DNA of 64,000 nucleotides from Actinomadura terrae (lineage in GTDB: Bacteria; Actinomycetota; Actinomycetes; Streptosporangiales; Streptosporangiaceae): positions 1 through 64,000 of the forward strand of contig NZ_JAICDG010000007.1 of the NCBI RefSeq assembly GCF_022751215.1, written 5' to 3'. The notes under the pieces were generated by a model, which saw nothing but the letters and a program-made list of their open reading frames with translations, made no database searches and was not told the DNA's origin. The position numbers were made by a program, and so were the translations under genes. Position 1 is the first letter of the stretch, and each line of letters starts with the position of its first letter. Shown here one piece after another: positions 15,564-23,258 of the stretch.

Positions 15564-16373
15564 TCAGCCGCCCAGCACGCGGTCGATGAACGCGGTGACG
15601 TCGGCGAGGACCTCGTCGCGGTTGGTCTCGTTGAACACCTCGTGGCGGGCGCCCGGGTAGTGGCGCTCGATGAGGCCGGGGCCGCGGACGGCCTCCACGC
15701 CGATCCGGCTGTCCTCCGGGCGGACGAGCCGGTCCGCCGCCCCGTGCACGTACAGGACGGGCAGCGCGCCCAGCGAACCGTGCTCGTTGACCCGCCGCAG
15801 CGCCGCGTCCAGAGCCCGGACGGTGGCCTTCCGGAACGGGCCGTGCCACACCAGCGGGTCCTCGGCGTAGGCCCGGCCGACCGCCGGGTCCCGGGAGAGC
15901 GTGGAGACGTCGATCGGATCGGTGGGCATCTCCTCCAGCGGCAGCAGCTCGTCCACCACGTGCCAGCGGCCGAGCACCGGGCCCGACAGGGCCAGCGCGG
16001 CCAGCCCCGTCCCGTGCAGCTGCGCGTACCGGGCGGCGACCAGGCCGCCCATGGAGTGGCCGATCACCACGACCGGCAGCCCGGGATGGTCGCCGCGCGC
16101 CGCCTCCACCACCGTGTGGACGTCGGCGACGACGTCCTCGTAGTCCTCGACCAGGACCCGCTCGCCCGCCGACAGCCCGTGCCCCATGTGGTCGGGCCCG
16201 CACACCGCGGCGCCGTGCCGCACCAGGGCGTCGGCGACGTGCCCGTAGCGCCCGAGGTGCTCGCCGTAGCCGTGCACCAGCACGGCGACGTAGCGGGGCT
16301 TCGGGGCCGCCCAGATCCGCGCGGTGACGGCCCCCCGCGTCCCCGCGAACTCCCATGTGGTCGGCGTGACCAT
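15564..16373 (-). CDS. Alpha/beta hydrolase, monoacylglycerol-lipase type
   Basis: The 269-residue protein has the hydrolase_4 pattern: oxyanion motif V-H-G-Y-G-E-H-L-G-R-Y near residue 34, D-H-M-G-H-G-L-S, nucleophile elbow G-H-S-M-G-G, then V-H-G-A-A-D-R-L and a C-terminal G-A-R-H-E-V-F-N-E catalytic His. It probably cleaves monoacylglycerols or lysolipids. ATG 16373 has GAGGTCACC upstream. It diverges from moaA, with a 20-bp near-palindrome in the shared intergenic region. Confidence 0.87.
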   Translation of the reverse strand: MVTPTTWEFAGTRGAVTARIWAAPKPRYVAVLVHGYGEHLGRYGHVADALVRHGAAVCGPDHMGHGLSAGERVLVEDYEDVVADVHTVVEAARGDHPGLPVVVIGHSMGGLVAARYAQLHGTGLAALALSGPVLGRWHVVDELLPLEEMPTDPIDVSTLSRDPAVGRAYAEDPLVWHGPFRKATVRALDAALRRVNEHGSLGALPVLYVHGAADRLVRPEDSRIGVEAVRGPGLIERHYPGARHEVFNETNRDEVLADVTAFIDRVLGG

Positions 16374-16391
16374 CGGTGACCTCCCGTGCTC

Positions 16392-16411
16392 GTTTCGTAC
16401 CGGTTCGAAAC
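16392..16411. promoter_or_regulatory. 20-bp near-palindrome, probable operator
   Basis: GTTTCGTACCGGTTCGAAAC has outer arms GTTTCG/CGAAAC and a central ACCGGT; only one pair of positions breaks the symmetry. It lies 18 bp upstream of the hydrolase start, where a TetR-type repressor could bind. No regulator gene is adjacent. Confidence 0.5.
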
Positions 16412-16521
16412 CGTCTCCCGTGATGGCGCGGATCGTCAACCACCGGAATAGGCTTGAACGACCGACCACAATCGCCGGCGGCCCGCTGCCCGGGCCGTCC
16501 GGCGGCAGGAAAGGGGCGCCC

Positions 16522-17511
16522 GTGCTGGTCGACACCTTCGGCCGAACCGCGACGGACCTGCGGGTCTCCCTCACCGACCGGTGCAACCTGCGGTGCTCGT
16601 ACTGCATGCCCCCCGAGGGGCTGGACTGGCTGCCCAAGCCGGAGCTGCTCACCGACGAGGAGGTGCTGCGGCTCGTTCGGCTCGGCGTCACCGAGCTCGG
16701 CATCACCGAGGTCCGCTACACCGGCGGGGAGCCGCTGCTGCGGCGCGGCCTCCCCGAGATCGTGCGGCGGACGGCAGCGCTCGCGCCGCGTCCGCAGGTG
16801 TCGCTGACCACCAACGGGATCGGCCTCGACCGGCTGGCGGCGCCGCTCGCCGACGCCGGGCTCGACCGGGTGAACGTCTCGCTCGACACCCTCGATCCCG
16901 CGACCTTCAAGCGGCTCGCGCACCGCGACCGGCTCGGCGACGTCCTCGCCGGGCTCGCGGCGGCGCGCGCGGCCGGGCTGGCCCCGGTGAAGATCAACGC
17001 GGTGCTGATGCGCGGGATCAACGACCACGAGGCCGTCCCGCTGCTGCGGTTCTGCCTTGAGCACGGCTACCGGCTCCGCTTCATCGAGCAGATGCCGCTG
17101 GACGCCCAGCACGGCTGGACCCGCGAGAACATGGTCACCGCCGAGGAGATCCTCGACCGGCTCTCCGCCGCGTTCGACCTCGTCCCCGGCGACGCGGACG
17201 AGCGCGGCAGCGCCCCCGCCGAGTCGTTCCTCGTCGACGGCGGGCCCGCCGAGGTCGGCGTGATCGGCTCGGTGACCCGCCCGTTCTGCGGCGCCTGCGA
17301 CCGCGTCCGGCTCACCGCCGACGGGCAGGTCCGCAACTGCCTGTTCGCCACCGAGGAGTCCAACCTGCGCGATGCCCTGCGCGGCGGCGCCACCGACGCC
17401 GACCTCGTGGCGCGCTGGCGCGCGGCCGTGCGGGCCAAGCGCGCCGGGCACGGCATCGACGACCCGACCTTCCTCCAGCCCTCGCGTCCGATGTCGGCGA
17501 TCGGCGGCTGA
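16522..17511 (+). CDS. moaA: GTP 3',8-cyclase MoaA
   Basis: This 329-residue radical-SAM enzyme performs the first step of molybdenum cofactor synthesis, converting GTP to 3',8-cH2GTP. The radical-SAM cluster is C21-x3-C25-x2-C28 (D-R-C-N-L-R-C-S-Y-C), with Y-T-G-G-E-P-L-L for SAM binding. The second 4Fe-4S cluster is C-G-A-C-D-R-V-R-L plus a later N-C-L-F. The C-terminus here is G-H-G-I-D-D-P-T rather than a G-G tail. The start is GTG 16522 after AGGAAAGGGG. A MobA-like gene follows almost immediately. Confidence 0.93.
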   Translation: MLVDTFGRTATDLRVSLTDRCNLRCSYCMPPEGLDWLPKPELLTDEEVLRLVRLGVTELGITEVRYTGGEPLLRRGLPEIVRRTAALAPRPQVSLTTNGIGLDRLAAPLADAGLDRVNVSLDTLDPATFKRLAHRDRLGDVLAGLAAARAAGLAPVKINAVLMRGINDHEAVPLLRFCLEHGYRLRFIEQMPLDAQHGWTRENMVTAEEILDRLSAAFDLVPGDADERGSAPAESFLVDGGPAEVGVIGSVTRPFCGACDRVRLTADGQVRNCLFATEESNLRDALRGGATDADLVARWRAAVRAKRAGHGIDDPTFLQPSRPMSAIGG

Positions 17512-17529
17512 GCGGTGGGCTCGGGGCCT

Positions 17530-18120
17530 GTGAGCACTGGACCGGCGAGCGAGGCGTTCGACGCCGTGCTGCTGGCCGGGGGCCGGGCGCGGCGGTTCGG
17601 CGGCGCCGACAAACCGGGCGCGACCGTCGGCGGGCGGGCGCTCGTCGAGTGGGTGGCCGCCGCCGCGTCGGGCGCGTCCCGGCTGGTCGTGGTGGGGCCG
17701 CCGCGCGGCGTGCTGCCCGACGCCGTCCTCGTCCGGGAGGACCCGCCGGGCGCGGGGCCGGTCCCCGCGCTCCGCGCCGGGCTCGCCGAGGTCCGCGCTC
17801 CGTGGTTCGCGCTGCTGGCCGCCGACCTGCCGTTCCTGCGCCCCGCGCACCTCGCCGCGCTGCTGGACGCGGCGCGCGGCCGTCCCGGCGCCGTCCTCGT
17901 CGACGAGGACGGCCGAGAGCAGTGGCTCGCGGGCTGCTGGCGGGCCGACGCCCTCCGCGACGCCCTCGCCGGCTACCCGGGCGCGTCCCTACGCGGGCTC
18001 CTCGGACCGCTGGAACCGGCCGCGGTCGCGCTGCCCGCCGGGGCCCGCCCCCCGTGGTACGACTGCGACACCCCGGAGGAACTCGCCCGCGCCGAGCGCC
18101 TCGCGCGCGAACCGCGTTGA
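17530..18120 (+). CDS. MobA-like molybdenum cofactor nucleotidyltransferase
   Basis: The ~196-residue protein starts with the nucleotidyltransferase motif L-L-A-G-G-R-A-R-R-F-G-G-A-D-K-P and has L-A-A-D-L-P-F-L, the metal-binding Asp region. It resembles MobA, which transfers GMP to molybdopterin, but it could be a related NTP transferase. GTG 17530 is preferred for its upstream CGGGG; GTG 17515 is also possible. The gene is 3-18 bp after moaA and is followed by a DUF6457 gene, supporting a Moco role. Confidence 0.82.
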   Translation: MSTGPASEAFDAVLLAGGRARRFGGADKPGATVGGRALVEWVAAAASGASRLVVVGPPRGVLPDAVLVREDPPGAGPVPALRAGLAEVRAPWFALLAADLPFLRPAHLAALLDAARGRPGAVLVDEDGREQWLAGCWRADALRDALAGYPGASLRGLLGPLEPAAVALPAGARPPWYDCDTPEELARAERLAREPR

Positions 18121-18176
18121 CCGTGCGAGAGTGGGCACCGCGTAGGACGACACCGCGTAGGACGGAAGGGGGCCGC

Positions 18177-18467
18177 ATGTCGGTACTGGAGGACTGGCTG
18201 GAGGCGGCCTGCGGGGAGCTCGGCCTGGACCGCGGCGACATCGACCGCGACCTGGTGCTCGACCTGGCCCGCGACGTCGCCCACGGGGTCGCCCGCCCGG
18301 GCGCGCCGCTCACGGCGTACCTGCTGGGCCTCGCGGTCGGCCGCGGCGCCCCCGCCCGCGACGCCGCCGCCCGCCTCACCGAACTCGCCGAAGGCTGGCA
18401 GCCGGACCAGGCCGCCCCGTCCGAGTCGGCGAACGCCGCCCCAGCAGCCGCCCTCGACGAGGCCTAG
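18177..18467 (+). CDS. DUF6457 domain protein
   Basis: The 96-residue protein contains L-E-D-W-L-E-A-A-C-G-E-L-G-L, then D-L-A-R-D-V-A-H-G-V-A-R-P-G-A-P-L-T-A-Y-L-L-G. This is the pattern of actinobacterial DUF6457 proteins, which are commonly encoded with MobA or formate dehydrogenase accessory genes. The function is unknown; a chaperone-like role for a molybdoenzyme is a guess from context. AGGGGGCC precedes the ATG. A strong terminator follows. Confidence 0.75.
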   Translation: MSVLEDWLEAACGELGLDRGDIDRDLVLDLARDVAHGVARPGAPLTAYLLGLAVGRGAPARDAAARLTELAEGWQPDQAAPSESANAAPAAALDEA

Positions 18468-18512
18468 GAGATTCCTCCAGCGACCCCGGCCGTCACGCGG
18501 GCGCGTAGCTGA

Positions 18513-18550
18513 GCGGTGGGGGCCGACGCCGGAGGCGAGGCCCCCACCGC
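18513..18550. terminator. Bidirectional terminator after the Moco cluster
   Basis: GCGGTGGGGGC (18513-18523) pairs perfectly with GCCCCCACCGC (18540-18550) around a 16-nt loop. It lies between the convergent DUF6457 gene and the small minus-strand gene at 18629 and can serve both. Confidence 0.75.
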
Positions 18551-18628
18551 GAAGATCGCGAAGCGATCCGCGCCCGCAAAGGCACGGTCACGTCCCGAGC
18601 CGCCAGGCGAGGGACGTGGGCCGGGGCT

Positions 18629-18865
18629 TCATGAACACCGCGTGTTCCGGTCGGCGACGGGGACGACGTCGCGGAGGAAGTCGCGGCGGTTCAGGAACGC
18701 CGACAGGCTCTCGCGGTGCTCGTCGCAGGCCAGCCAGATCTTCCGCCGGTCCGGCGTGTGGATCTTCGGGTTGTTCCAGCGCAGCGCCCAGACGGCGTCG
18801 GCGCGGCAGCCCTTGGCGGAGCACTGGAGTTCGTCGGGGCCGGTCTCCGGCGCGGAATCGGTCAT
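18629..18865 (-). CDS. Small Cys-containing conserved protein
   Basis: The 78-residue protein has L-Q-C-S-A-K-G-C-R-A-D-A-V-W-A-L-R-W-N-N-P and later W-L-A-C-D-E-H. C-x4-C and C-x2-H form a plausible zinc site. Close relatives are widespread in actinomycetes and are often labelled acetone carboxylase, which such a small protein cannot be on its own. It is divergent from the MFS gene at 18929. The role is unknown. Confidence 0.75.
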   Translation of the reverse strand: MTDSAPETGPDELQCSAKGCRADAVWALRWNNPKIHTPDRRKIWLACDEHRESLSAFLNRRDFLRDVVPVADRNTRCS

Positions 18866-18928
18866 ACCGCAACTCTGGCATGGCCGTCCGGTGCGTTTGA
18901 CGGCGCGATCTTCGGAAAGGACGGGCTC

Positions 18929-20419
18929 GTGCGCACCGGGACCCCGGCCGCCGCCGGGAACGGCTCCGGCGCGCGGCGCCGCTGGCAGGCGCTGTCGGTG
19001 TGCCTGGTCGCGGCGTTCATGACCCTGCTGGACGTCAGCATCGTCAACGTGGCGCTGCCCTCGATCCGGGAGGGCCTGGACGCCTCCGAGGCCGGCCTCC
19101 AGTGGATTCTCTCGGGCTACGCGCTGACGTTCGGGCTGGTCCTCGTCCCCGCCGGGCGGCTCGGCGACGCGCGCAGCAGGCGCGCGGTGTTCATGTCGGG
19201 GCTCGCCCTGTTCACCGCGGCGAGCGCGCTCGCCGGGATCGCGCCGGGGATCGGCTGGCTGGTCGGCGCGCGGCTGCTCCAGGGCGTCGCGGGCGGCATC
19301 TTGAACCCGCAGGTCGCCGGGCTCATCCAGCAGTTGTTCCAGGGCGCCGAGCGCGGCAAGGCGTTCGGCGCGCTCGGCTCGGTCATCGGGATCGCGACCG
19401 CGACCGGCCCGCTGCTCGGCGGCACGCTGATCGCGCTGGCCGGGGCGGACGAGGGCTGGCGCTGGGTGTTCTACGTCAACGTCCCGGTCGGCCTGGTCGC
19501 GCTGCCGCTGGCGTGGCGGCTGCTGCCCGAGCCGATCTACGGGGAGCGGCAGGGGCTCGACCCGCCGGGCGTGCTGCTGCTGGGCGCGGGCGTGCTGTGC
19601 GTGCTGCTGCCGTTCGTCCAGAACCAGGAGTGGCACGGCTCCGGCAAGTGGCTGCTGCTGCCCGCCGCGGCCGCGCTCCTCGCCGCGTTCGTGGCGTGGG
19701 AGCGGCGGACGCGGACGCCGATGGTCGATCTCGGCATGTTCCGGCGCCGCTCGTACGCGCTCGGCGCGGCGATCGCGCTGCTGTACTTCGCCGGGTTCAC
19801 CGCCGTGTTCTTCATCTTCACCCTCTACCTCCAGAACGGCCTGGACTACAGCGCGTTGGAGGCGGGCCTGGCGATCACGCCGTTCGCGGTGGGGTCGGGC
19901 ATCGCGGCCTCGGTCGGCGGACGGGTCGTCCACCGGTACGGGCGCCCGCTCGTCGCCGCCGGGCTCGGCCTGGTCGCGCTCGGGCTGGTGACCGCGTGGA
20001 TCGCGGTCGAGCTGGAGCCCGGACGCGGCGTCGCGCTCGCGACCGCGGTGCCGCTGCTGGTCGCGGGCACCGGGAGCGGGCTGGTGATCGCGCCCAACCA
20101 GACGATCACGCTGTCGGAGATCCCCTACACCGAGGGCGGCAGCGCCGCCGGGGTCCTCCAGACCGGCCAGCGCGTCGGCACCGCGACTGGGATCGCCGCC
20201 GTCGGGTCGGTGTTCTTCGCGTCGGTGTCCGGGTCGCACGGCGACTGGGCCGCCGCGTTCCGGCAGGGCCTCATCGTCATCCTCGCGTTCGTGCTGGCGG
20301 CGCTGGCCGCCGCCGTCGCCGACCTCCTGATCTCCCGCCGCCAGGGCCGTCCGGCGGGCGGGGACGAGACGGCCGGCGCCGTCAGCGGCGGGCCCGCCGG
20401 CGAAGGGCGCGGAGGCTGA
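18929..20419 (+). CDS. DHA2-family MFS drug exporter
   Basis: The 496-residue protein has about 14 membrane helices with the DHA2 pattern: L-D-V-S-I-V-N-V-A-L-P-S-I in helix 1, W-I-L-S-G-Y-A-L-T-F-G in helix 2, and G-R-L-G-D-A-R-S-R-R. GTG 18929 has AAAGGA about 8 nt upstream. Its 3' end overlaps the 3' end of the convergent kynurenine monooxygenase gene by 38 bp, so the two mRNAs are complementary at their ends. The substrate is unknown; export of a kynurenine-derived product would be only a guess from proximity. Confidence 0.87.
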   Translation: MRTGTPAAAGNGSGARRRWQALSVCLVAAFMTLLDVSIVNVALPSIREGLDASEAGLQWILSGYALTFGLVLVPAGRLGDARSRRAVFMSGLALFTAASALAGIAPGIGWLVGARLLQGVAGGILNPQVAGLIQQLFQGAERGKAFGALGSVIGIATATGPLLGGTLIALAGADEGWRWVFYVNVPVGLVALPLAWRLLPEPIYGERQGLDPPGVLLLGAGVLCVLLPFVQNQEWHGSGKWLLLPAAAALLAAFVAWERRTRTPMVDLGMFRRRSYALGAAIALLYFAGFTAVFFIFTLYLQNGLDYSALEAGLAITPFAVGSGIAASVGGRVVHRYGRPLVAAGLGLVALGLVTAWIAVELEPGRGVALATAVPLLVAGTGSGLVIAPNQTITLSEIPYTEGGSAAGVLQTGQRVGTATGIAAVGSVFFASVSGSHGDWAAAFRQGLIVILAFVLAALAAAVADLLISRRQGRPAGGDETAGAVSGGPAGEGRGG

Positions 20420-21737
20420 GCGCGAGCGCCCCCGCGGTCCCGGCGGCGACCCCGGCGAGGACGCGGTTCTGCCGCCTGATGCGGGCCGGGATCTCCGCGT
20501 ACGGGATCGTGGAGAACGACACCAGCTCGTACCGGGAGACGTAGCGGCCCGCGAGGCGCCGCTCCAGCGCGTGGGTCGCCGCCTGCTTGGCCCGGTACAC
20601 CGGCGAGGACACCCGGTCGCGCATCTCGACGAAGTTGTCCAGCGCCATCTCGGCGATCGCGTCGGTGTTGGCCTTGCGGCGCTCCTGGTAGAGCGACAGT
20701 GCGCGCGGCCAGTGCCCGGCGGTCTCGGTCAGGCACCGGTCGATCTCGACGCAGTCCTCGAACGCGCAGTTGGCGCCCTGCCCGAAGAACGGGACGATCG
20801 CGTGCGCCGCGTCCCCCAGCAGGGCGACGATCGCGCCGTCGCCGTAGCGCACCCACGGCCAGCACCGGACGGTGACGAGCGACCCGACGGGGTTGCGCTC
20901 GTAGTCCTCGGCGAGGCCGGGCATCAGCTTCGCCACGTCCGGGTAGTGCTCGGCGAAGTACGCGGTCACCCGGTCGGGGGTGTCGAGGACGTCGAAGTCC
21001 GGCTTCGGCCAGAACAGCGTGCAGGTGAAGGACCGGTCGAGGTTGGGCAGCGCGATCATCATGGACGTGCCGCGCGGCCAGATGTGCAGCGCGTCCGGGT
21101 CCAGCGCGAACTCCCCGTCGCGCGGCGGGACCGTCAGCTCCTTGTAGCCGTGCTCCAGGAAGTCGGCGTCGCCGTCCGGCCGCAGCGACGCGCGGACGGC
21201 GCTGTAGGCCCCGTCCCCGGCGAGGACGACGTCGGCGGGGACGGTGCTCGACCGGCCCGCCGGGTCCTCCAGGAGCAGCGCGCCCGCCTTGGTGTCCACC
21301 CCCGTGACGCGCTGGGAGAAGACGAGCCGGACGCCGGGCGTCGCCTCGGCGGTCTCCAGCAGCGACCGGTTCAGCTCGGCGCGGCTGATCGAGTTGATCG
21401 CGCGCTCGCGGCCGGCGCTGTAGGGCTGGAAGTTCGGGTCGCCGCCGCGCGGGTGCACCATGCGGCCGTGCATGGGCAGCGCCTGCTTCAGCGCGTGGTC
21501 GCGCAGCCCGACCTGCTCCAGCGCCGCCAGGCCGCGCGCCGAGATCGCCAGGTTGATCGAGCGGCCCTGCTCGGCGCCCGCGACGCGCGGGTCGGGGCGC
21601 CGCTCGTACACGGTCGTCTCGATGCCGCGCCGGCCGAGCAGCACGGCGAGCAGGCAGCCCGCGAGTCCCGCGCCGACGATCGCGACGTGCCCGCCGCCCC
21701 CGGCTCCCTGCTCGTGCGCCGCGCCGTCACGCGCCAT
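20382..21737 (-). CDS. kmo: Kynurenine 3-monooxygenase
   Basis: This 451-residue FAD monooxygenase should hydroxylate L-kynurenine to 3-hydroxykynurenine using NADPH and O2. It has the dinucleotide motif G-A-G-L-A-G-C-L near residue 23, R-S-I-N-L-A-I-S-A-R-G typical of KMO, D-V-V-L-A-G-D-G-A-Y-S and G-D-A-A-H-A-I-V-P-F-F-G-Q-G-A-N. A C-terminal hydrophobic segment followed by R-R-R-A-R-R could anchor it to the membrane. It overlaps the tryptophan dioxygenase stop by 11 bp and is surely co-translated with it. Confidence 0.9.
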   Translation of the reverse strand: MARDGAAHEQGAGGGGHVAIVGAGLAGCLLAVLLGRRGIETTVYERRPDPRVAGAEQGRSINLAISARGLAALEQVGLRDHALKQALPMHGRMVHPRGGDPNFQPYSAGRERAINSISRAELNRSLLETAEATPGVRLVFSQRVTGVDTKAGALLLEDPAGRSSTVPADVVLAGDGAYSAVRASLRPDGDADFLEHGYKELTVPPRDGEFALDPDALHIWPRGTSMMIALPNLDRSFTCTLFWPKPDFDVLDTPDRVTAYFAEHYPDVAKLMPGLAEDYERNPVGSLVTVRCWPWVRYGDGAIVALLGDAAHAIVPFFGQGANCAFEDCVEIDRCLTETAGHWPRALSLYQERRKANTDAIAEMALDNFVEMRDRVSSPVYRAKQAATHALERRLAGRYVSRYELVSFSTIPYAEIPARIRRQNRVLAGVAAGTAGALALSLRALRRRARR

Positions 21738-22527
21738 GGACGGGGACCTCCTCGGTCTGCGAGCGGACCTCCCACAGGTCGGGGAAGGCGGGCGCGAACA
21801 GGGTGGAGCGCAGGTAGTCGGCGCCCGCCGAGCCGCCGGTGCCGATCTTGGCGCCGATCGTCCGCTCGACCATCTTCAGGTGCCGGTACCGCCACTCCTG
21901 GATGCCCTCGTCCACGTCGACGAGCGCCTCGCACACCTCGGCTGCGGGGCCGCTCTCGTCGGCGTAGACCGCGAGCAGGACCTTCTGGACGTCCTCGTTC
22001 GGCTCCCACGTGCGCGAGACCTCGCGGTCGAGGGCCTCGGGCGGGACGGGATGGCCGCGGCCGGCCAGGTAGCGCAGCAGCGAGTCGAACAGCGAGGGGC
22101 GGGCGACGGCGGCCTGGAGGCGCTCGTCGTCGCGCAGGTCGGAGGCGGGGAACGCGCGGCGCCCGAGGACGGCCTCCAGCTCGCGGAACTGCTCGCTCTG
22201 GAAGCCGCTGGAGGTCCCGAGCGCGTCGCGGAAGGACGCGAACTGGCGGGGCGTCATCGTCTCCAGCACGTCCAGCTGCCCGACGACGGTCTTGAGGATC
22301 TTGGCGATCCGGCGGGCGGTGTGCAGCGACCCGGCGCTGTTGCCCTCCTCCAGCCTGCGCTGGAGGAGCGCCGCCTCGTGCAGGATCTGCTTGAACCACA
22401 GCTCGTAGACCTGATGGATGATCACGAACAGCAGCTCGTCGTGCGCGCCGGTCTTCGGCTCCTGGCATGACAGCAGCCGGTCGAGCCGCAGGTAGCCGCC
22501 GTACGTCGTCGTCGGCGAATCCGCCAT
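21727..22527 (-). CDS. kynA: Tryptophan 2,3-dioxygenase
   Basis: The 266-residue haem enzyme should open the indole ring of L-tryptophan to N-formylkynurenine. It has Y-G-G-Y-L-R-L-D-R-L-L, I-I-H-Q-V-Y-E-L-W-F-K-Q, and late W-R-Y-R-H-L-K-M-V-E-R-T-I-G, matching haem- and substrate-binding regions. ATG 22527 has GAGGAGGCGG upstream. With KMO it gives the first and third pathway enzymes; kynurenine formamidase and kynureninase are not in the window. Confidence 0.92.
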   Translation of the reverse strand: MADSPTTTYGGYLRLDRLLSCQEPKTGAHDELLFVIIHQVYELWFKQILHEAALLQRRLEEGNSAGSLHTARRIAKILKTVVGQLDVLETMTPRQFASFRDALGTSSGFQSEQFRELEAVLGRRAFPASDLRDDERLQAAVARPSLFDSLLRYLAGRGHPVPPEALDREVSRTWEPNEDVQKVLLAVYADESGPAAEVCEALVDVDEGIQEWRYRHLKMVERTIGAKIGTGGSAGADYLRSTLFAPAFPDLWEVRSQTEEVPVHGA

Positions 22528-22686
22528 TGCCGCCTCCTCGCGCCTTCCCGGTGTGATTCGCAGCATATTTGATCTATCCGGGCATCCGGCCCGAGGGCGC
22601 GAACGGGAGTCACATATCCGACATCTCGGTCGTTGGGACCGCGCGACCGCTCGGCTCCTCGACCGCCCGGCTACTCGACGGCCCGG

Positions 22687-23178
22687 CTACTCGACGTCGC
22701 CCGCGTCGGCGCGGACGGCGCGGAGCGCGGCGGTGATCTCGACGGCCTGGGCGGCGGGCAGCCCGGCGATGCCGAAGCCGGACTCGTTGAGCGCGGCCGT
22801 GGCCTCCTCCGCCAGCTCGCGTCCGGCGCCGGTGATGGTGGCGAGGACGACGCGGCGGTCGGCGGGGGAGGGGCCGCGGCTGACGAGCCCGCGCTGCTCC
22901 AGCCGTCCGATCACGTTGGTCACGGAGGCGGGGTGGACCATGAGGCGGTTGCCCATCTTGCCCATGGGGAGGGTGCCGGTGCGCGTGAACGCGAGCAGGC
23001 GCAGGGCCTCGTAGGCCGCGAACGTGAGGCCGTAGGGCTTGAGGACGGCCTCCACGCGGCTCAGCAGGAGCTGCTGGGCGCGCATCACCGAGGTCACGGC
23101 GGCCATGTGGTCCGCGTGCTCGGGCCAGCGGGCGCTCCACTGGCGGTGGGCCTCGGCGATGGGATCGGGGGTGGGCAT
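22687..23178 (-). CDS. MarR-family regulator beside icmF
   Basis: The protein (163 residues from ATG 23178) has a MarR fold: L-L-S-R-V-E-A-V-L-K-P-Y-G-L-T-F-A-A-Y-E helix region, M-V-H-P-A-S-V-T-N-V-I-G-R-L recognition helix and S-P-A-D-R-R-V-V-L wing. No ribosome site precedes the ATG, but TACGCT ends 6 nt upstream, so the mRNA may be leaderless; a GTG 36 nt upstream is the alternative. It diverges from icmF with tandem CCAA-N3-TTGG repeats between the genes and probably controls icmF. Confidence 0.87.
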   Translation of the reverse strand: MPTPDPIAEAHRQWSARWPEHADHMAAVTSVMRAQQLLLSRVEAVLKPYGLTFAAYEALRLLAFTRTGTLPMGKMGNRLMVHPASVTNVIGRLEQRGLVSRGPSPADRRVVLATITGAGRELAEEATAALNESGFGIAGLPAAQAVEITAALRAVRADAGDVE

Positions 23179-23230
23179 CGCACGAGCGTATGTGTCCTTG
23201 ACCTGATCTCGCACGGAAACTATTTTAACT

Positions 23231-23258
23231 TCCAAATATTGGATGTCCAAGGGTTGGG
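23231..23258. promoter_or_regulatory. Tandem CCAA-N3-TTGG operator in front of icmF
   Basis: CCAA occurs at 23232 and 23247 and TTGG at 23239 and 23254, giving two CCAA-N3-TTGG dyads in direct repeat with a 15-bp period. The last half-site abuts the icmF start codon. Two MarR dimers could bind side by side. Confidence 0.65.

Noticed and set aside
18629-18865. Acetone carboxylase annotation for the small Cys protein
   Set aside because: A 78-residue protein cannot be the multi-subunit carboxylase; the name appears to be a propagated label, so I describe it only as a small conserved Cys-containing protein.
23180-23258. Cobalamin riboswitch upstream of icmF
   Set aside because: The gap between the MarR gene and icmF is under 100 bp and is filled by dyad repeats; there is no room for the ~200-nt riboswitch and no B12-box was seen.
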